From contig CAIYXH010000189.1 of assembly GCA_903930195.1 (NCBI GenBank), positions 1 through 18,013 of the forward strand: DNA of 18,013 bases, given 5' to 3'. The translations under genes were made by a program, and so were the position numbers. This document shows, one piece after another, positions 6,754 to 14,356 of this stretch (its first letter is position 1; each line of letters opens with the position of its first letter). Origin of the DNA: an uncultured Actinomycetes bacterium. Lineage in GTDB: Bacteria > Actinomycetota > Thermoleophilia > Gaiellales > Gaiellaceae. The notes under the pieces are model-generated. The model was not told the origin of the DNA. It was given only the letters and a program-made list of their open reading frames with translations, and ran no database searches.

Positions 6754-8175
6754 GTGATCAAGGCATCTGCGCTCAGGCGCATTGCAGTTTTGGCTGCCGT
6801 CGGCGCGACGGCGGCGTTCGCGGCGGCGTCAAGCGGCACGGCGACCACGACGACGGCTCCGGATCTCGGCTCGCCGCCGTTCATGGCGGTCGCACCGGCG
6901 GCGACGTTCGTGGCTCAGATCTCGTCGGCAACGCCGACGTGCCCGTCGGCAACGTTCGGGACGATCGTCTGTTATTCGCCGTCGAACATCCAGCAGGCAT
7001 ACGACGTCCCGACGGGACACAACGCGCCGACGGGTGTGGGTCAGACGATCCTCGTGCTCGAGGCGTACGGCGATCCGACGCTCACGGCGGACGTCGCGAG
7101 CTTCGACACGCGCTTCGGCGTGCCGGCGCTCTCGTCGCTGACGGTCGTGAATGCGAGCGCGGGTGGCTCGGGTTCGGGTGCAAGTGGTGACACGTTCGGC
7201 TGGGCCGTCGAGACCGCACTCGACGTCGAGTACGCCCACGCGATGGCACCGAGCGCGGCAATCGTGGTCGGCGTCGCGGCGACGGACGACATCGACGACA
7301 TCACGGCGGCTGCGCAGCAGATCATCCCGCGCTACCGCGGCTCGATCATCTCGCAGAGCTTCGGCGACGACGAGACCGACACCACGTCGTTCGCGGACTT
7401 CCGCAAGCTGCACAGCGTCTTCGACGCGGCAACTCGCGCCGGCGACACGATCCTCGCGTCGACCGGCGACTTCGGCGCAACCGACGGTGAGGACTACGCG
7501 GTCGCGGCCTATCCGGCCTCCGATCCGCTCGTCACCGCGGTCGGCGGTACCCAGGGCAACCCGTATCCGGGCGGCCTCTGGAGGTCGGGCGGCTACGGCG
7601 GCGAGTCGGTCTGGAACGAAGGCGACACGTACGACCTCGCAAGCGGCGGGGCGCCGAGCGTCTACTTCCCTGCTCCCAGCTGGGAGCAGAGCGTCACGGG
7701 CCAGCGCATGCGCACCGTGCCGGACGTGGCGTTCAACGCGGCCGACAACGGCGGCGTGCTGATCTGCGTCGAGGGGATCTTCGGCACGGTCGGCGGCACG
7801 AGCTCCGGCCCGCCGCAGTGGGCCGGGATCATCGCTCTCGCCGACGAGCTCCGCGCACGGAGCCATCGCGCGGCGCTCGGCTTCGTGACCGACAACCTCT
7901 ACGCGATCGCGAGCGACCGCAGCAGCTACCGGAGCGACTTCCACGACATCACCGACGGGAACAACGCCCTCGACTCCGACATCGGCTACAGCGCCGGGCG
8001 CGGGTACGACATCCCCTCGGGTCTCGGGACGCCGGACGTCGCAAACCTGATCAACGACCTCGCAGGTCGCGGCCAGGGCAATCCGTACTACGCGACGCCG
8101 AACTTCTTCGGCAACCCGTTCGGGCACTGGTTCCACCGGCACGTCGTGCCGCACGGCATGACGCCGGGTCAGTAG
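6754..8175 (+). CDS. Secreted S53 (sedolisin/kumamolisin) family serine-carboxyl peptidase
   Basis: S53 peptidases are secreted, usually acid-active endopeptidases using a Ser-Glu-Asp triad. In this 473-residue protein the triad is complete: E153 and D157 in AVETALDVEYAHAMAP, and S350 in GGTSSGPPQWAGIIAL. The oxyanion aspartate is D239 in ASTGDFGA. The C-terminal YDIPSGLGTPDVANL corresponds to the calcium-site region. Residues 1-30 are a signal peptide. Unlike classical members there is no roughly 190-residue activation propeptide: the catalytic domain begins near residue 72 (VCYSPSNIQQAYDVP). The GTG at 6754 is chosen because an AAGGGGGAG ribosome site lies 4 nt upstream and the signal peptide begins there. 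The tail is rich in Gly, Asn, Phe and His. The 3' end overlaps lipA by 7 bp, convergently. Confidence 0.9.
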   Translation: MIKASALRRIAVLAAVGATAAFAAASSGTATTTTAPDLGSPPFMAVAPAATFVAQISSATPTCPSATFGTIVCYSPSNIQQAYDVPTGHNAPTGVGQTILVLEAYGDPTLTADVASFDTRFGVPALSSLTVVNASAGGSGSGASGDTFGWAVETALDVEYAHAMAPSAAIVVGVAATDDIDDITAAAQQIIPRYRGSIISQSFGDDETDTTSFADFRKLHSVFDAATRAGDTILASTGDFGATDGEDYAVAAYPASDPLVTAVGGTQGNPYPGGLWRSGGYGGESVWNEGDTYDLASGGAPSVYFPAPSWEQSVTGQRMRTVPDVAFNAADNGGVLICVEGIFGTVGGTSSGPPQWAGIIALADELRARSHRAALGFVTDNLYAIASDRSSYRSDFHDITDGNNALDSDIGYSAGRGYDIPSGLGTPDVANLINDLAGRGQGNPYYATPNFFGNPFGHWFHRHVVPHGMTPGQ

Positions 8176-9089
8176 GAGACGGCGCCGCGGCCGGTGGCCG
8201 CGGCGTGCCGCTGCTCGTCCGCTCGGTAACTCGAGCGGACGAGCGGCCCGGCGAAGACCGAGCCGAAGCCGAGCGCCTCGCCCTGCTCGCGCATCCAGGC
8301 GAACTCGTCGGGATGCACCCAGCGGTCGATCGGCGCGTGCTTCGCGCTCGGCTGCAGGTACTGGCCGATCGTGACGACGTCGACGCCGTGCGCGCGCAGG
8401 TCGCGCAGCGTGTCGACGACCTCGTCGTTCGTCTCGCCGAGCCCGACGATGATCCCGCTCTTCGTCAGCACCGGGTAGTCCGCGAGCTCCTTGGCGCGCT
8501 GCAGCAGGTGGAGCGCGCCGTCGTAGCTCGCCTTCGCGCCGCGCATGCGGGCGTGGAGGCGGCGGACGGTCTCGATGTTGTGGTTGAAGACGTCGGGCCG
8601 CGCGTCGATCACGGTTGCGAGCGCCTGCTCTTCGACATCCAGGAAGTCGGGCGTCAGCACCTCGATCGTCGCCTCGGGCAGCTTCGCGCGCAGGGCGCGG
8701 ATCGTGGCCGCGTAGTGGCCGGCGCCGCGGTCGGGGACGTCGTCGCGGTCGACCGAGGTCACGACCACGTGCTCGAGGCTCATCTGCGCTGCCGCCTGAG
8801 CGACGCGGAGCGGTTCGAGCGGATCGACCGGCTCGGACGGCTTGCCGGAGTTGACGTAGCAGTAGCGGCAGGCGCGGGTGCAGGTCTCGCCGAGGATCTG
8901 GAAGGTCGCCGTGCCGCGGCCCCAGCATTCGGCGATGTTCGGGCAGCGCGCCTCTTCGCAGATCGTGTTGAGGCTCGCGCCGTGGATCAGCTTCTTGACG
9001 TCGTAGTAGCGCGTGTTCGTGCTCGGCGCGCGCACCTTCATCCACTCGGGGCGGCGGGGCCGATCGCCGACGGGGAGCGACGTCTCCAT
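8169..9089 (-). CDS. lipA: Lipoyl synthase (radical SAM)
   Basis: LipA inserts two sulfur atoms into protein-bound octanoyl groups, making lipoyl cofactors on E2 and GcvH proteins. Both cluster motifs are intact: the auxiliary cluster C44-x4-C49-x5-C55 (CEEARCPNIAEC) and the radical-SAM C70-x3-C74-x2-C77 (CTRACRYCY). The C-terminal RSSY near residue 290, which supplies the serine ligand to the auxiliary cluster, is present. Length (306) is normal. The ATG at 9089 is 9 nt after the lipB stop and 6 nt after a TAGACT -10 box, so lipA may have its own leaderless promoter within the lipBA pair. Its substrate is probably the E2 encoded at 10909-12300. The stop overlaps the end of the convergent S53 gene. 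Confidence 0.97.
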   Translation of the reverse strand: METSLPVGDRPRRPEWMKVRAPSTNTRYYDVKKLIHGASLNTICEEARCPNIAECWGRGTATFQILGETCTRACRYCYVNSGKPSEPVDPLEPLRVAQAAAQMSLEHVVVTSVDRDDVPDRGAGHYAATIRALRAKLPEATIEVLTPDFLDVEEQALATVIDARPDVFNHNIETVRRLHARMRGAKASYDGALHLLQRAKELADYPVLTKSGIIVGLGETNDEVVDTLRDLRAHGVDVVTIGQYLQPSAKHAPIDRWVHPDEFAWMREQGEALGFGSVFAGPLVRSSYRADEQRHAAATGRGAVSY

Positions 9090-9095
9090 GGAGAG

Positions 9096-9101
9096 AGTCT
9101 A
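9096..9101 (-). promoter_or_regulatory. lipA: -10 element for a leaderless lipA transcript, overlapping the lipB stop
   Basis: The minus strand reads TAGACT, the same hexamer as before fumC, and 6 nt separate it from the lipA ATG. Its TAG is the lipB stop codon, in frame with lipA. Confidence 0.55.
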
Positions 9102-9806
9102 GGTTGTGCCGGCGAGCTGAGCGTGCCGGGGCTGCGCCCAGAGGCCGATCTCGTCGCCGGGGAGATCCTCGAGCGCCAGGTCGAAGACCTCCGCGAATGC
9201 CGCCTTGGCGGCGGGACGCACCTCGTCGACCGTGAGCGGGCGGCCGATTTCGCGCGCGAGCGTGGTGAACATCGCGTCCTCGAGGCCGCAGGCCGTGATC
9301 CAGTCGGTGAACGGCGCCGGGTCGAGGTCGACGTTGAGCGCGTAGCCGTGCGTCGTGATCCAACGGGCGATGTGGACGCCGATCGATCCGAGCTTCCGCG
9401 GCGGCCGCTCGAGCCAGATGCCGATCAGGCTCTCGATCCGCGTGGCCTCGATGTCGAAGGCGGCCGCCGTGCGGATCATTGCCTCCTCGAGGTTCTGGCA
9501 GTAGGCGCGGACGTCCTTGCCGTGGCGCTTCAGATCCAGGATCGGGTAGCAGACGAGCTGCCCCGGGCCGTGGAACGTCGACTTCCCGCCCCGGTCGGTC
9601 TCGACGACAGCGACCGGGGTGTTCTCCGGGATGTGGAGCTCGCCCTCCTCGGTGCGGCGGCCGAGCGTGACCGTCGGCGGATGCTCGAGGAAGAGGATCG
9701 TGTCCGGGATCGCCCCCTGTGAGACGGCGGCCGCGAGCGAGCGCTGCAGCTCCCAGGCCTCCAGGTAGTCGACCTGGCCGAGGTTCATCACGTACGCGCC
9801 GCGCAT
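9099..9806 (-). CDS. lipB: Lipoyl(octanoyl) transferase
   Basis: LipB moves octanoate from acyl carrier protein to a specific lysine of lipoyl domains, the step before LipA. In this 235-residue protein the catalytic pair is visible: K138 in RKLGSIGVHI and C173 in WITACGLED. The RGGKSTFHGPGQLVCYPI block is the family signature. EHPPTVTLGRR near residue 41 is also typical. The ATG at 9806 is supported by a TAGCGT -10 box 6 nt upstream whose TAG is an in-frame stop; the next methionine (residue 7) is possible but less favoured. lipB lies upstream of lipA with a 9-nt gap. The C-terminal 25 residues or so extend past the conserved core. Confidence 0.96.
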   Translation of the reverse strand: MRGAYVMNLGQVDYLEAWELQRSLAAAVSQGAIPDTILFLEHPPTVTLGRRTEEGELHIPENTPVAVVETDRGGKSTFHGPGQLVCYPILDLKRHGKDVRAYCQNLEEAMIRTAAAFDIEATRIESLIGIWLERPPRKLGSIGVHIARWITTHGYALNVDLDPAPFTDWITACGLEDAMFTTLAREIGRPLTVDEVRPAAKAAFAEVFDLALEDLPGDEIGLWAQPRHAQLAGTT

Positions 9807-9812
9807 GGCCCC

Positions 9813-9818
9813 ACGCTA
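9813..9818 (-). promoter_or_regulatory. lipB: -10 element for a leaderless lipB transcript
   Basis: The minus strand reads TAGCGT, ending 6 nt before the lipB ATG. It sits in the 26-nt gap after the upstream secreted-protein gene. Its TAG is in frame with lipB. Confidence 0.55.
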
Positions 9819-9832
9819 CCGCGCACCCGCGC

Positions 9833-10519
9833 TCAGCCGTGGGGGAGACGTCGCGCCATGTGGCGCAGGATCGTGCGTTCCTGGGCGGCGCGGAGTGCCT
9901 GCCGATTCTCCAGGCTGTCGTCGACGGACACAACCGTACGGCCGCGCCGGAGGGAGACGATGTGGAAGAAGAAGCGGAGGCGCAAGGAGGGGCGGAAGCC
10001 CCGCAAGGCGTAGCTCTTGAAGAACACGGCGTCCGTCCAGGTATGGATCCACCGGGCGACGAAGGGAACGCCGGCCTCCGCGACGGGGTAGCTCCCTGCC
10101 GACGGGCTCGCGCCGAGCGAGCTCTTGCTGACGATGCCTTCGATGCAGGCGATTCCTGCCGAGCCGAACAGTCGGCGAACGGCGACGCGGGCAGCCGCGG
10201 GCGTGCGGAAGACGGCGACCGTGGTCACGGCCGTCGCCACCGATGGGTCGGCGAGAGACGGATCACCGAAGTCCTGCGGCACATCTGCTTCATACGTCCG
10301 GATCGAGTACGCCGTTCGTGTGCGTCCCGTACCGGAGCAATCTCGTAGCTTCGGTGTGGCGTCGATTCGCCGCCACCCGGCGGGAAAGTCCGAGGGCCGG
10401 CTCTCGGCTGTGGCGGCAATCGCGGAGTCGTCTGCTGCCGACGGCCGCGCGCTACCGGCGGCTCCGGCGACGGTGATCATCGCGACCGTCACGGGGATGA
10501 GCCGAGCAGCGCGGGACAT
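9833..10519 (-). CDS. Secreted protein of unknown function
   Basis: I do not recognise this 228-residue protein. The first 30 residues form a signal peptide (SRAAR, then LIPVTVAMITVAGAAGSA). The mature region has an aromatic motif FPAGWRRID near residue 45, cysteines C61 and C125 that could pair outside the membrane, and a VAVFRTPAAARVAVRRLFG stretch. A basic, aromatic segment follows (FRPSLRLRFFFHIVSLRRGR), then a helical C-terminus. The W-x-C-VxVF-C arrangement loosely recalls extracytoplasmic sensor domains, but this is only a resemblance. The ATG at 10519 has an AAAGGA ribosome site 7 nt upstream, so unlike its neighbours it is conventionally led. It lies between the 2-oxoacid dehydrogenase operon and lipBA. 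Confidence 0.78.
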   Translation of the reverse strand: MSRAARLIPVTVAMITVAGAAGSARPSAADDSAIAATAESRPSDFPAGWRRIDATPKLRDCSGTGRTRTAYSIRTYEADVPQDFGDPSLADPSVATAVTTVAVFRTPAAARVAVRRLFGSAGIACIEGIVSKSSLGASPSAGSYPVAEAGVPFVARWIHTWTDAVFFKSYALRGFRPSLRLRFFFHIVSLRRGRTVVSVDDSLENRQALRAAQERTILRHMARRLPHG

Positions 10520-10618
10520 GCGGGTCCTTTCGGCATGAACCGCGAGGCGATCCAGAGGCGGCTCCCTCGTTCGGGCGAGGCGCAGAGCGGGTGCTCGTCT
10601 CGAGCGATCCGACGGCCA

Positions 10619-10651
10619 GGGGCTGTCCCCGAGGGAGTCGGGGGCTGTCCC
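10619..10651. repeat. Direct and inverted repeat with GGGGCTGTCCC units, 3' of the DUF2007-like gene
   Basis: GGGGCTGTCCC occurs at 10619-10629 and again at 10641-10651, a 22-nt period. On the minus strand, CCCCGA and TCGGGG around a 5-nt loop form a 6-bp hairpin 4-20 nt past the stop of the gene ending at 10655. There is no T-tract. The GGGACAG core is shared with the 31-nt repeat family. Confidence 0.6.
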
Positions 10652-10654
10652 GCC

Positions 10655-10912
10655 TCAGGCGTTCGCCTCGGCGAGAGCCTTGCGGGCGGCCTCGGCGTCT
10701 TTCGGCCGCACGAGGATCCGCTGCCTTCCGCCGCCCGCGACGCCGAGGTTCGTCGTCGCGACCTCGCCGGCGGCGAGGAAGGAGGTCGGGCTGAGGAGCT
10801 GCGTCGTCGCGTTGTTGTAGGTCGCCTCGATCCCGTAGCTCTCGAGGTATCCGCAGATCACGGCCGCCTCCGCCTCGGAGGGTGCCGTCGTCACGACGAC
10901 GGGCTCGCTCAG
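10655..10912 (-). CDS. Small DUF2007-like (putative signal transducing) protein, probable CTG start
   Basis: The product is about 85 residues, with APSEAEAAVICGYLESYGI and ILVRPKDAEAARKALAE. This matches the pattern of the DUF2007 family: a strand, a helix starting near an EAE, and a final DAxxARxAL helix. Family function is not established. The start is unusual. CTG at 10912-10910 overlaps the E2 stop as CTGA, the same geometry as the common ATGA coupling, and would keep the first beta strand (SEPVVVTTAP). The alternative is GTG at 10894, which would delete that strand. No ATG is available upstream of the domain. It is the last gene of the dehydrogenase operon and is followed by a GGGGCTGTCCC repeat. 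The gene is likely; the exact start is uncertain. Confidence 0.72.
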   Translation of the reverse strand: MSEPVVVTTAPSEAEAAVICGYLESYGIEATYNNATTQLLSPTSFLAAGEVATTNLGVAGGGRQRILVRPKDAEAARKALAEANA

Positions 10913-12300
10913 TAGTCGGCTTCCGTCCAGCTCTCGAGGCGATTGCGCAGGTCGCGGAGGAACTGCGCGCCGTAGGCGCCGTCGACCAGGCGGTGGTCGT
11001 AGGTGAGCGTCAGGTTCATCAGCGGCCGGATCGCGATCACGTCGTTGCCGAGCTCGTCCTGCACGACCCAGGGGCGCTTGACGACGGCGTAGGTGCCGAG
11101 GATCCCCGTCTGCGGCTGGCTGATCACGGGCGTGCCCATGAACGTGCCGAAGCTGCCCGGATTCGTGATCGTGAAGGTGCCGCCCTGGACGTCGTCGGGG
11201 AGGAGCTTCTTCGTCCGCGCGCGCTCGGCGAGATCGGCGATGCCGCGCGCCATGCCGAGGAGGTTGAGGCCCTCGGCGTGCTGGAGCACCGGGACGATCA
11301 GGCCCTTGCCCTGCTCGAGCGCGACGGCGAAGCCGAGATTGACGTGGCTCTTCGTGACGATCGACTCGCCCCGGAGCTCCGCGTTCACCCACGGCCACTC
11401 GCGCAGCGTCTCGACGGCGGCGCGGGCGATGAAGGCGAGGTAGGTCGGGTTGACGCCGTAGCTCGAGACGAACTCGCCCTTCAGCTTCTCCCGGATCTGC
11501 ACGACCTTCGACATGTCGACCTCGATCGCGCTCGTCACGTGCGCGGCGGTATCGAGCGAGCGCCGCATGTGCTCGGCGATCCCGCGGCGCATCGCGGTTA
11601 TCGGCTCGAGCGTCTCGCCCTCCTCGGGCGCCGCCGCAGCGGGGGCGGGAGCAGAAGGCGATGCAACGGGTGGAGCGGGCGGTGCGACCGGCGGCGGTGG
11701 CTCAACCGGCTGCGCTGCGACAGGCTCGGGTGTCGGCGCGACGGGCCCCGGCGCCGGCGGCGCAGGTGCAGCCGCGGGCTGCTGCCCCGCCTCGACGGCC
11801 GCGAGCATGTCGCCCTTCGTGACGCGTCCGCCGCGGCCGGAGCCGGTCACCGAGGCGGGGTCGATCCCGTGCTCGGCGGCGATCCGCGCGACGACCGGCG
11901 AGACGAAGGTGTGGCCCTCTTCGGCGTGCCCGTTCGTCTCGTGTGTGGCCGGGGCTGCGGGCGGAGGCGCCTCGACCGCGACGGTCTCGACGACCGGCTC
12001 GGGCTCCGGCGCAGCGACGGGCTCGGGCGTCGGCGCCTCGGGTGCGGCCGCGACGGCTGCACCGATCCGCGCGAGGAGCGTGCCCACGGCGACCGTCTCG
12101 CCCTCGGCCACGAGGATCTCGGAGAGCACGCCCGAGCCGGGGGCCGGCACCTCGGTGTCGACCTTGTCGGTCGAGATCTCGAGCAGCGTCTCGTCGGCCG
12201 TTACCGGGTCGCCGACCTTCTTCAGCCAGCGTGTGACCGTCCCTTCCGAGACGGACACGCCCATCTGGGGCATGACGACGTCGGCGGAGTCGCTCGCCAT
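10909..12300 (-). CDS. Dihydrolipoamide acyltransferase, E2 of a 2-oxoacid dehydrogenase complex
   Basis: E2 is the core of the complex and transfers the acyl group from E1 to CoA through a swinging lipoyl arm. Domains of this 463-residue protein, in order: one lipoyl domain (about 5-80) with the modified lysine K46 in EISTDKVDTE; a Pro/Ala/Glu linker (about 81-125); a peripheral subunit-binding domain (131-170, FVSPVVARIAAEHGIDPASV); a second Pro/Ala linker (171-225); and the catalytic domain, with H436 and D440 in YDHRLVDG. The ATG at 12300 shares one base with the E1 beta stop (TGATG). The specific substrate (pyruvate, branched-chain 2-oxoacids or acetoin) cannot be decided by eye, so no symbol is given. 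lipBA nearby can make its cofactor. Confidence 0.93.
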   Translation of the reverse strand: MASDSADVVMPQMGVSVSEGTVTRWLKKVGDPVTADETLLEISTDKVDTEVPAPGSGVLSEILVAEGETVAVGTLLARIGAAVAAAPEAPTPEPVAAPEPEPVVETVAVEAPPPAAPATHETNGHAEEGHTFVSPVVARIAAEHGIDPASVTGSGRGGRVTKGDMLAAVEAGQQPAAAPAPPAPGPVAPTPEPVAAQPVEPPPPVAPPAPPVASPSAPAPAAAAPEEGETLEPITAMRRGIAEHMRRSLDTAAHVTSAIEVDMSKVVQIREKLKGEFVSSYGVNPTYLAFIARAAVETLREWPWVNAELRGESIVTKSHVNLGFAVALEQGKGLIVPVLQHAEGLNLLGMARGIADLAERARTKKLLPDDVQGGTFTITNPGSFGTFMGTPVISQPQTGILGTYAVVKRPWVVQDELGNDVIAIRPLMNLTLTYDHRLVDGAYGAQFLRDLRNRLESWTEADY

Positions 12301-13268
12301 CAGTAGTCCGCCAGCTCGCGAATCGCCCGCGCCACATCCGCAGTCTGCGGGATGAAGGCAACCTCGAGCATCGGCGAGAACGGCACGGGAGTATCGGGTG
12401 CCGCGATGCGCTTCACCGGCGCGTCGAGGTGCTCGAAGGCGTCCTCGGCGATCGTGGCCGAGATCTCCGCGCCGAAGCCGCCCGTGTGGGTGTCCTCGTG
12501 GAGGACGATCGCCTTCGAGGTCTTCTGCACGGAGGCGAGCACTGCCTCGCGGTCCCACGGGAGCACGGAGCGCAGGTCGAGGATCTCGACCGAGACGCCG
12601 TCCACCTGGTCGGCGGCCTCCTCGGCCGTGTAGACCATGGCGCCCCAGGTGACGATCGTCAGATCGGTGCCCTCGCGATGGATCCGGGCCTTGCCGATCG
12701 GCACCGTGTAGCGCTCGTCGGGCACCTCGCCCTTGATCCGCCGGTAGAGGTGCTTGTGCTCGAAGAAGAGCACCGGGTTCGGATCCTGGATCGCCGAGAT
12801 CAGAAGGCCCTTCGCGTCCGCGGGCGTCGCCAGGCAGACGCACTTGAGCCCCGGGATGTGGGCGAACGACGACTCGGGGTTCTGCGAGTGGAACGGCCCG
12901 CCAGAGAAGCCGCCGCCCGACGGCAGACGCAGCGTGATCGGCACCGGGGTGCCGGCACGCCAGTGCTGCTTCGCGGCGACGGTGACCAGGTGATCCCAGG
13001 CGCAGGAGACGAAGTCGGAGAACTGCATCTCGGCGACCGGGCGCATGCCCATGATCGCCGCGCCGGTCGCGCCGCCGACGATCGCCGTCTCCGAGAGCGG
13101 TGCGTCGATCACGCGCCACGGCCCGAACTCCTCCTGGAGCCCCTGCGTGACCTTGAAGGCGCCGCCGTAGGCGCCGATGTCCTCGCCGATGAGAAAGACG
13201 CGCGGGTCGTGCGCGAGCTCCTGCCGGAGCCCGTCGTTGATCGCCTGGAGGTAGGTCTTCTCGGCCAT
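12300..13268 (-). CDS. 2-oxoacid dehydrogenase E1 component, beta subunit
   Basis: E1 beta (322 residues) pairs with E1 alpha to decarboxylate a 2-oxoacid using thiamine diphosphate. Family features are FLIGEDIGAYGGAFKVTQGL, with the conserved glutamate that activates the cofactor, DAPLSETAIVGGATGAAIMGMRPVAE in overlapping parts, SGGGFSGGPFHSQNPE, and EILDLRSVLPWD. The C-terminal part has VLHEDTHTGGFGAEI and the final P-F-S-P region of transketolase C-terminal domains. The ATG at 13268 is 5 nt after the E1 alpha stop. Its TGA overlaps the E2 ATG. The alternatives PdhB, BkdB/BkdA2 and AcoB cannot be separated here, so no symbol is given. Confidence 0.95.
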   Translation of the reverse strand: MAEKTYLQAINDGLRQELAHDPRVFLIGEDIGAYGGAFKVTQGLQEEFGPWRVIDAPLSETAIVGGATGAAIMGMRPVAEMQFSDFVSCAWDHLVTVAAKQHWRAGTPVPITLRLPSGGGFSGGPFHSQNPESSFAHIPGLKCVCLATPADAKGLLISAIQDPNPVLFFEHKHLYRRIKGEVPDERYTVPIGKARIHREGTDLTIVTWGAMVYTAEEAADQVDGVSVEILDLRSVLPWDREAVLASVQKTSKAIVLHEDTHTGGFGAEISATIAEDAFEHLDAPVKRIAAPDTPVPFSPMLEVAFIPQTADVARAIRELADY

Positions 13269-13273
13269 CGCGT

Positions 13274-14320
13274 CTACCGGTGGTGCGGCGTCTCGAGCTC
13301 GTCGGGCTCGGCGTAGACGCCGTGGAGCAGCGTGGCCGGATCGGGGTGCGGCGACTCCTCGGCGCGGGCGAGCGCGTCGTTGAGCAGGCGCTTGACCGTG
13401 CTCGCGATCGCCGCCTCCTCGTCGTCGGTGAAGCCGACGTTCGTGCGCAGCCAGGTGCGGAAGCCGTCGATCGGATCCTTCTCGGCCCAGAGCTCGAACA
13501 GCTCCTTGGGGACATACGAGGCGTCGTCGTGCACGGCGTGGCCTTCCATCCGCAGCGTGATGCACTCGATCAACGTCGGTCCGCCGCCGTCGCGCGCCTT
13601 CTCGATCGCGCGCTTCGCCTCGCGGTAGACGGCAAGCGTGTCGGTGCCGTCGATGACGACGCCCTCGAAGCCGTAACCGGCGGCGCGGTCGGCGAGGTGC
13701 TGCGTCGCGTACTCGAGATGGGTCGGCGTCGAGTAGGCCCACTGGTTGTTGTCGCAGATGAACACGACCGGCAGCTGGCGGACACCGGCGAGGTTCATGC
13801 CCTCGTGCGTGTCGCCGCGCGCGGCGGAGCCCTCGCCGAACCAGGTGACGGCCACGCGCCGCTCCTCGCGGATCCGGAAGGCGAGTGCGCAGCCGACGGC
13901 GACCGGGAGCATCGCCGGCAGGTGCGAGACCATCGCGATCAGGCCGAGGCGGTCGTCGGCCATGTGGACGTTGCCGTCCCGGCCGCGCGCGGGGCCGTCG
14001 ATGCGGCCCATGTAGTTCGCGAAGATCCGGAACGGGTCGACGCCGCGGGCGACGTGGACGCCCATGTTGCGGTGGAGCGGCGTCCCGACGTCGTCCGGGC
14101 CCATCGCGGTCGCGACCGCCACCGACGAGCCCTCATTGCCGCGGCCGGTGTAGAACGACCCGGGGATCTTCCCCTGCTTGAAGAGGATGTGGCCGCGATC
14201 CTCGATGCCACGCGTCACGATGAGGTTGCGATAGATGCCGAGCAGATCCTCTCGATCGAGGCCCCACTCCTGGACGTCCTGGAGGGAGCCTCCCGGCTCG
14301 GCGACGCGGGCAGTGGCCAT
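13274..14320 (-). CDS. 2-oxoacid dehydrogenase E1 component, alpha subunit
   Basis: E1 alpha (348 residues) carries the thiamine diphosphate binding motif: G162-E-G ... N191-N192, reading FGEGSAARGDTHEGMN, then VVFICDNNQWAYST. Upstream are the conserved YTGRGNEGSSVAVATAM and PLHRNMGVHVARG segments. MVSHLPAMLPVAVGCALA precedes the cofactor site. The C-terminal ECITLRMEGHAVHDDASY resembles the phosphorylation-loop region of branched-chain and pyruvate E1 alphas. The ATG at 14320 is the start because upstream sequence in frame belongs to the divergent gene. A TAGAGT box lies 10 nt upstream. It leads an operon of E1 alpha, E1 beta, E2 and a DUF2007-like gene. No E3 is encoded in the window. Confidence 0.95.
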   Translation of the reverse strand: MATARVAEPGGSLQDVQEWGLDREDLLGIYRNLIVTRGIEDRGHILFKQGKIPGSFYTGRGNEGSSVAVATAMGPDDVGTPLHRNMGVHVARGVDPFRIFANYMGRIDGPARGRDGNVHMADDRLGLIAMVSHLPAMLPVAVGCALAFRIREERRVAVTWFGEGSAARGDTHEGMNLAGVRQLPVVFICDNNQWAYSTPTHLEYATQHLADRAAGYGFEGVVIDGTDTLAVYREAKRAIEKARDGGGPTLIECITLRMEGHAVHDDASYVPKELFELWAEKDPIDGFRTWLRTNVGFTDDEEAAIASTVKRLLNDALARAEESPHPDPATLLHGVYAEPDELETPHHR

Positions 14321-14330
14321 TCCGGATCGG

Positions 14331-14336
14331 ACTCTA
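14331..14336 (-). promoter_or_regulatory. -10 element of the 2-oxoacid dehydrogenase operon
   Basis: The minus strand reads TAGAGT, ending 10 nt before the E1 alpha ATG. The leader would be only about 3-4 nt. It lies 8 bp from the oppositely oriented -10 box of the zinc-ribbon gene. Confidence 0.45.
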
Positions 14337-14344
14337 ACGCGGGC

Positions 14345-14350
14345 TATCGT
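14345..14350 (+). promoter_or_regulatory. -10 element for a leaderless transcript of the zinc-ribbon gene
   Basis: TATCGT ends 6 nt before the GTG at 14357. No Shine-Dalgarno sequence is present. It is back to back with the E1 alpha -10 box, so the two promoters probably exclude each other. Confidence 0.55.
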
Positions 14351-14356
14351 CTCCGC

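Noticed and set aside
6829..9933. A 1034-codon open frame on the minus strand spanning lipA, lipB and the S53 gene
   Set aside because: It runs out of frame with lipA and lipB and antisense to the peptidase. The product is Arg/Ala-rich without recognisable domains.
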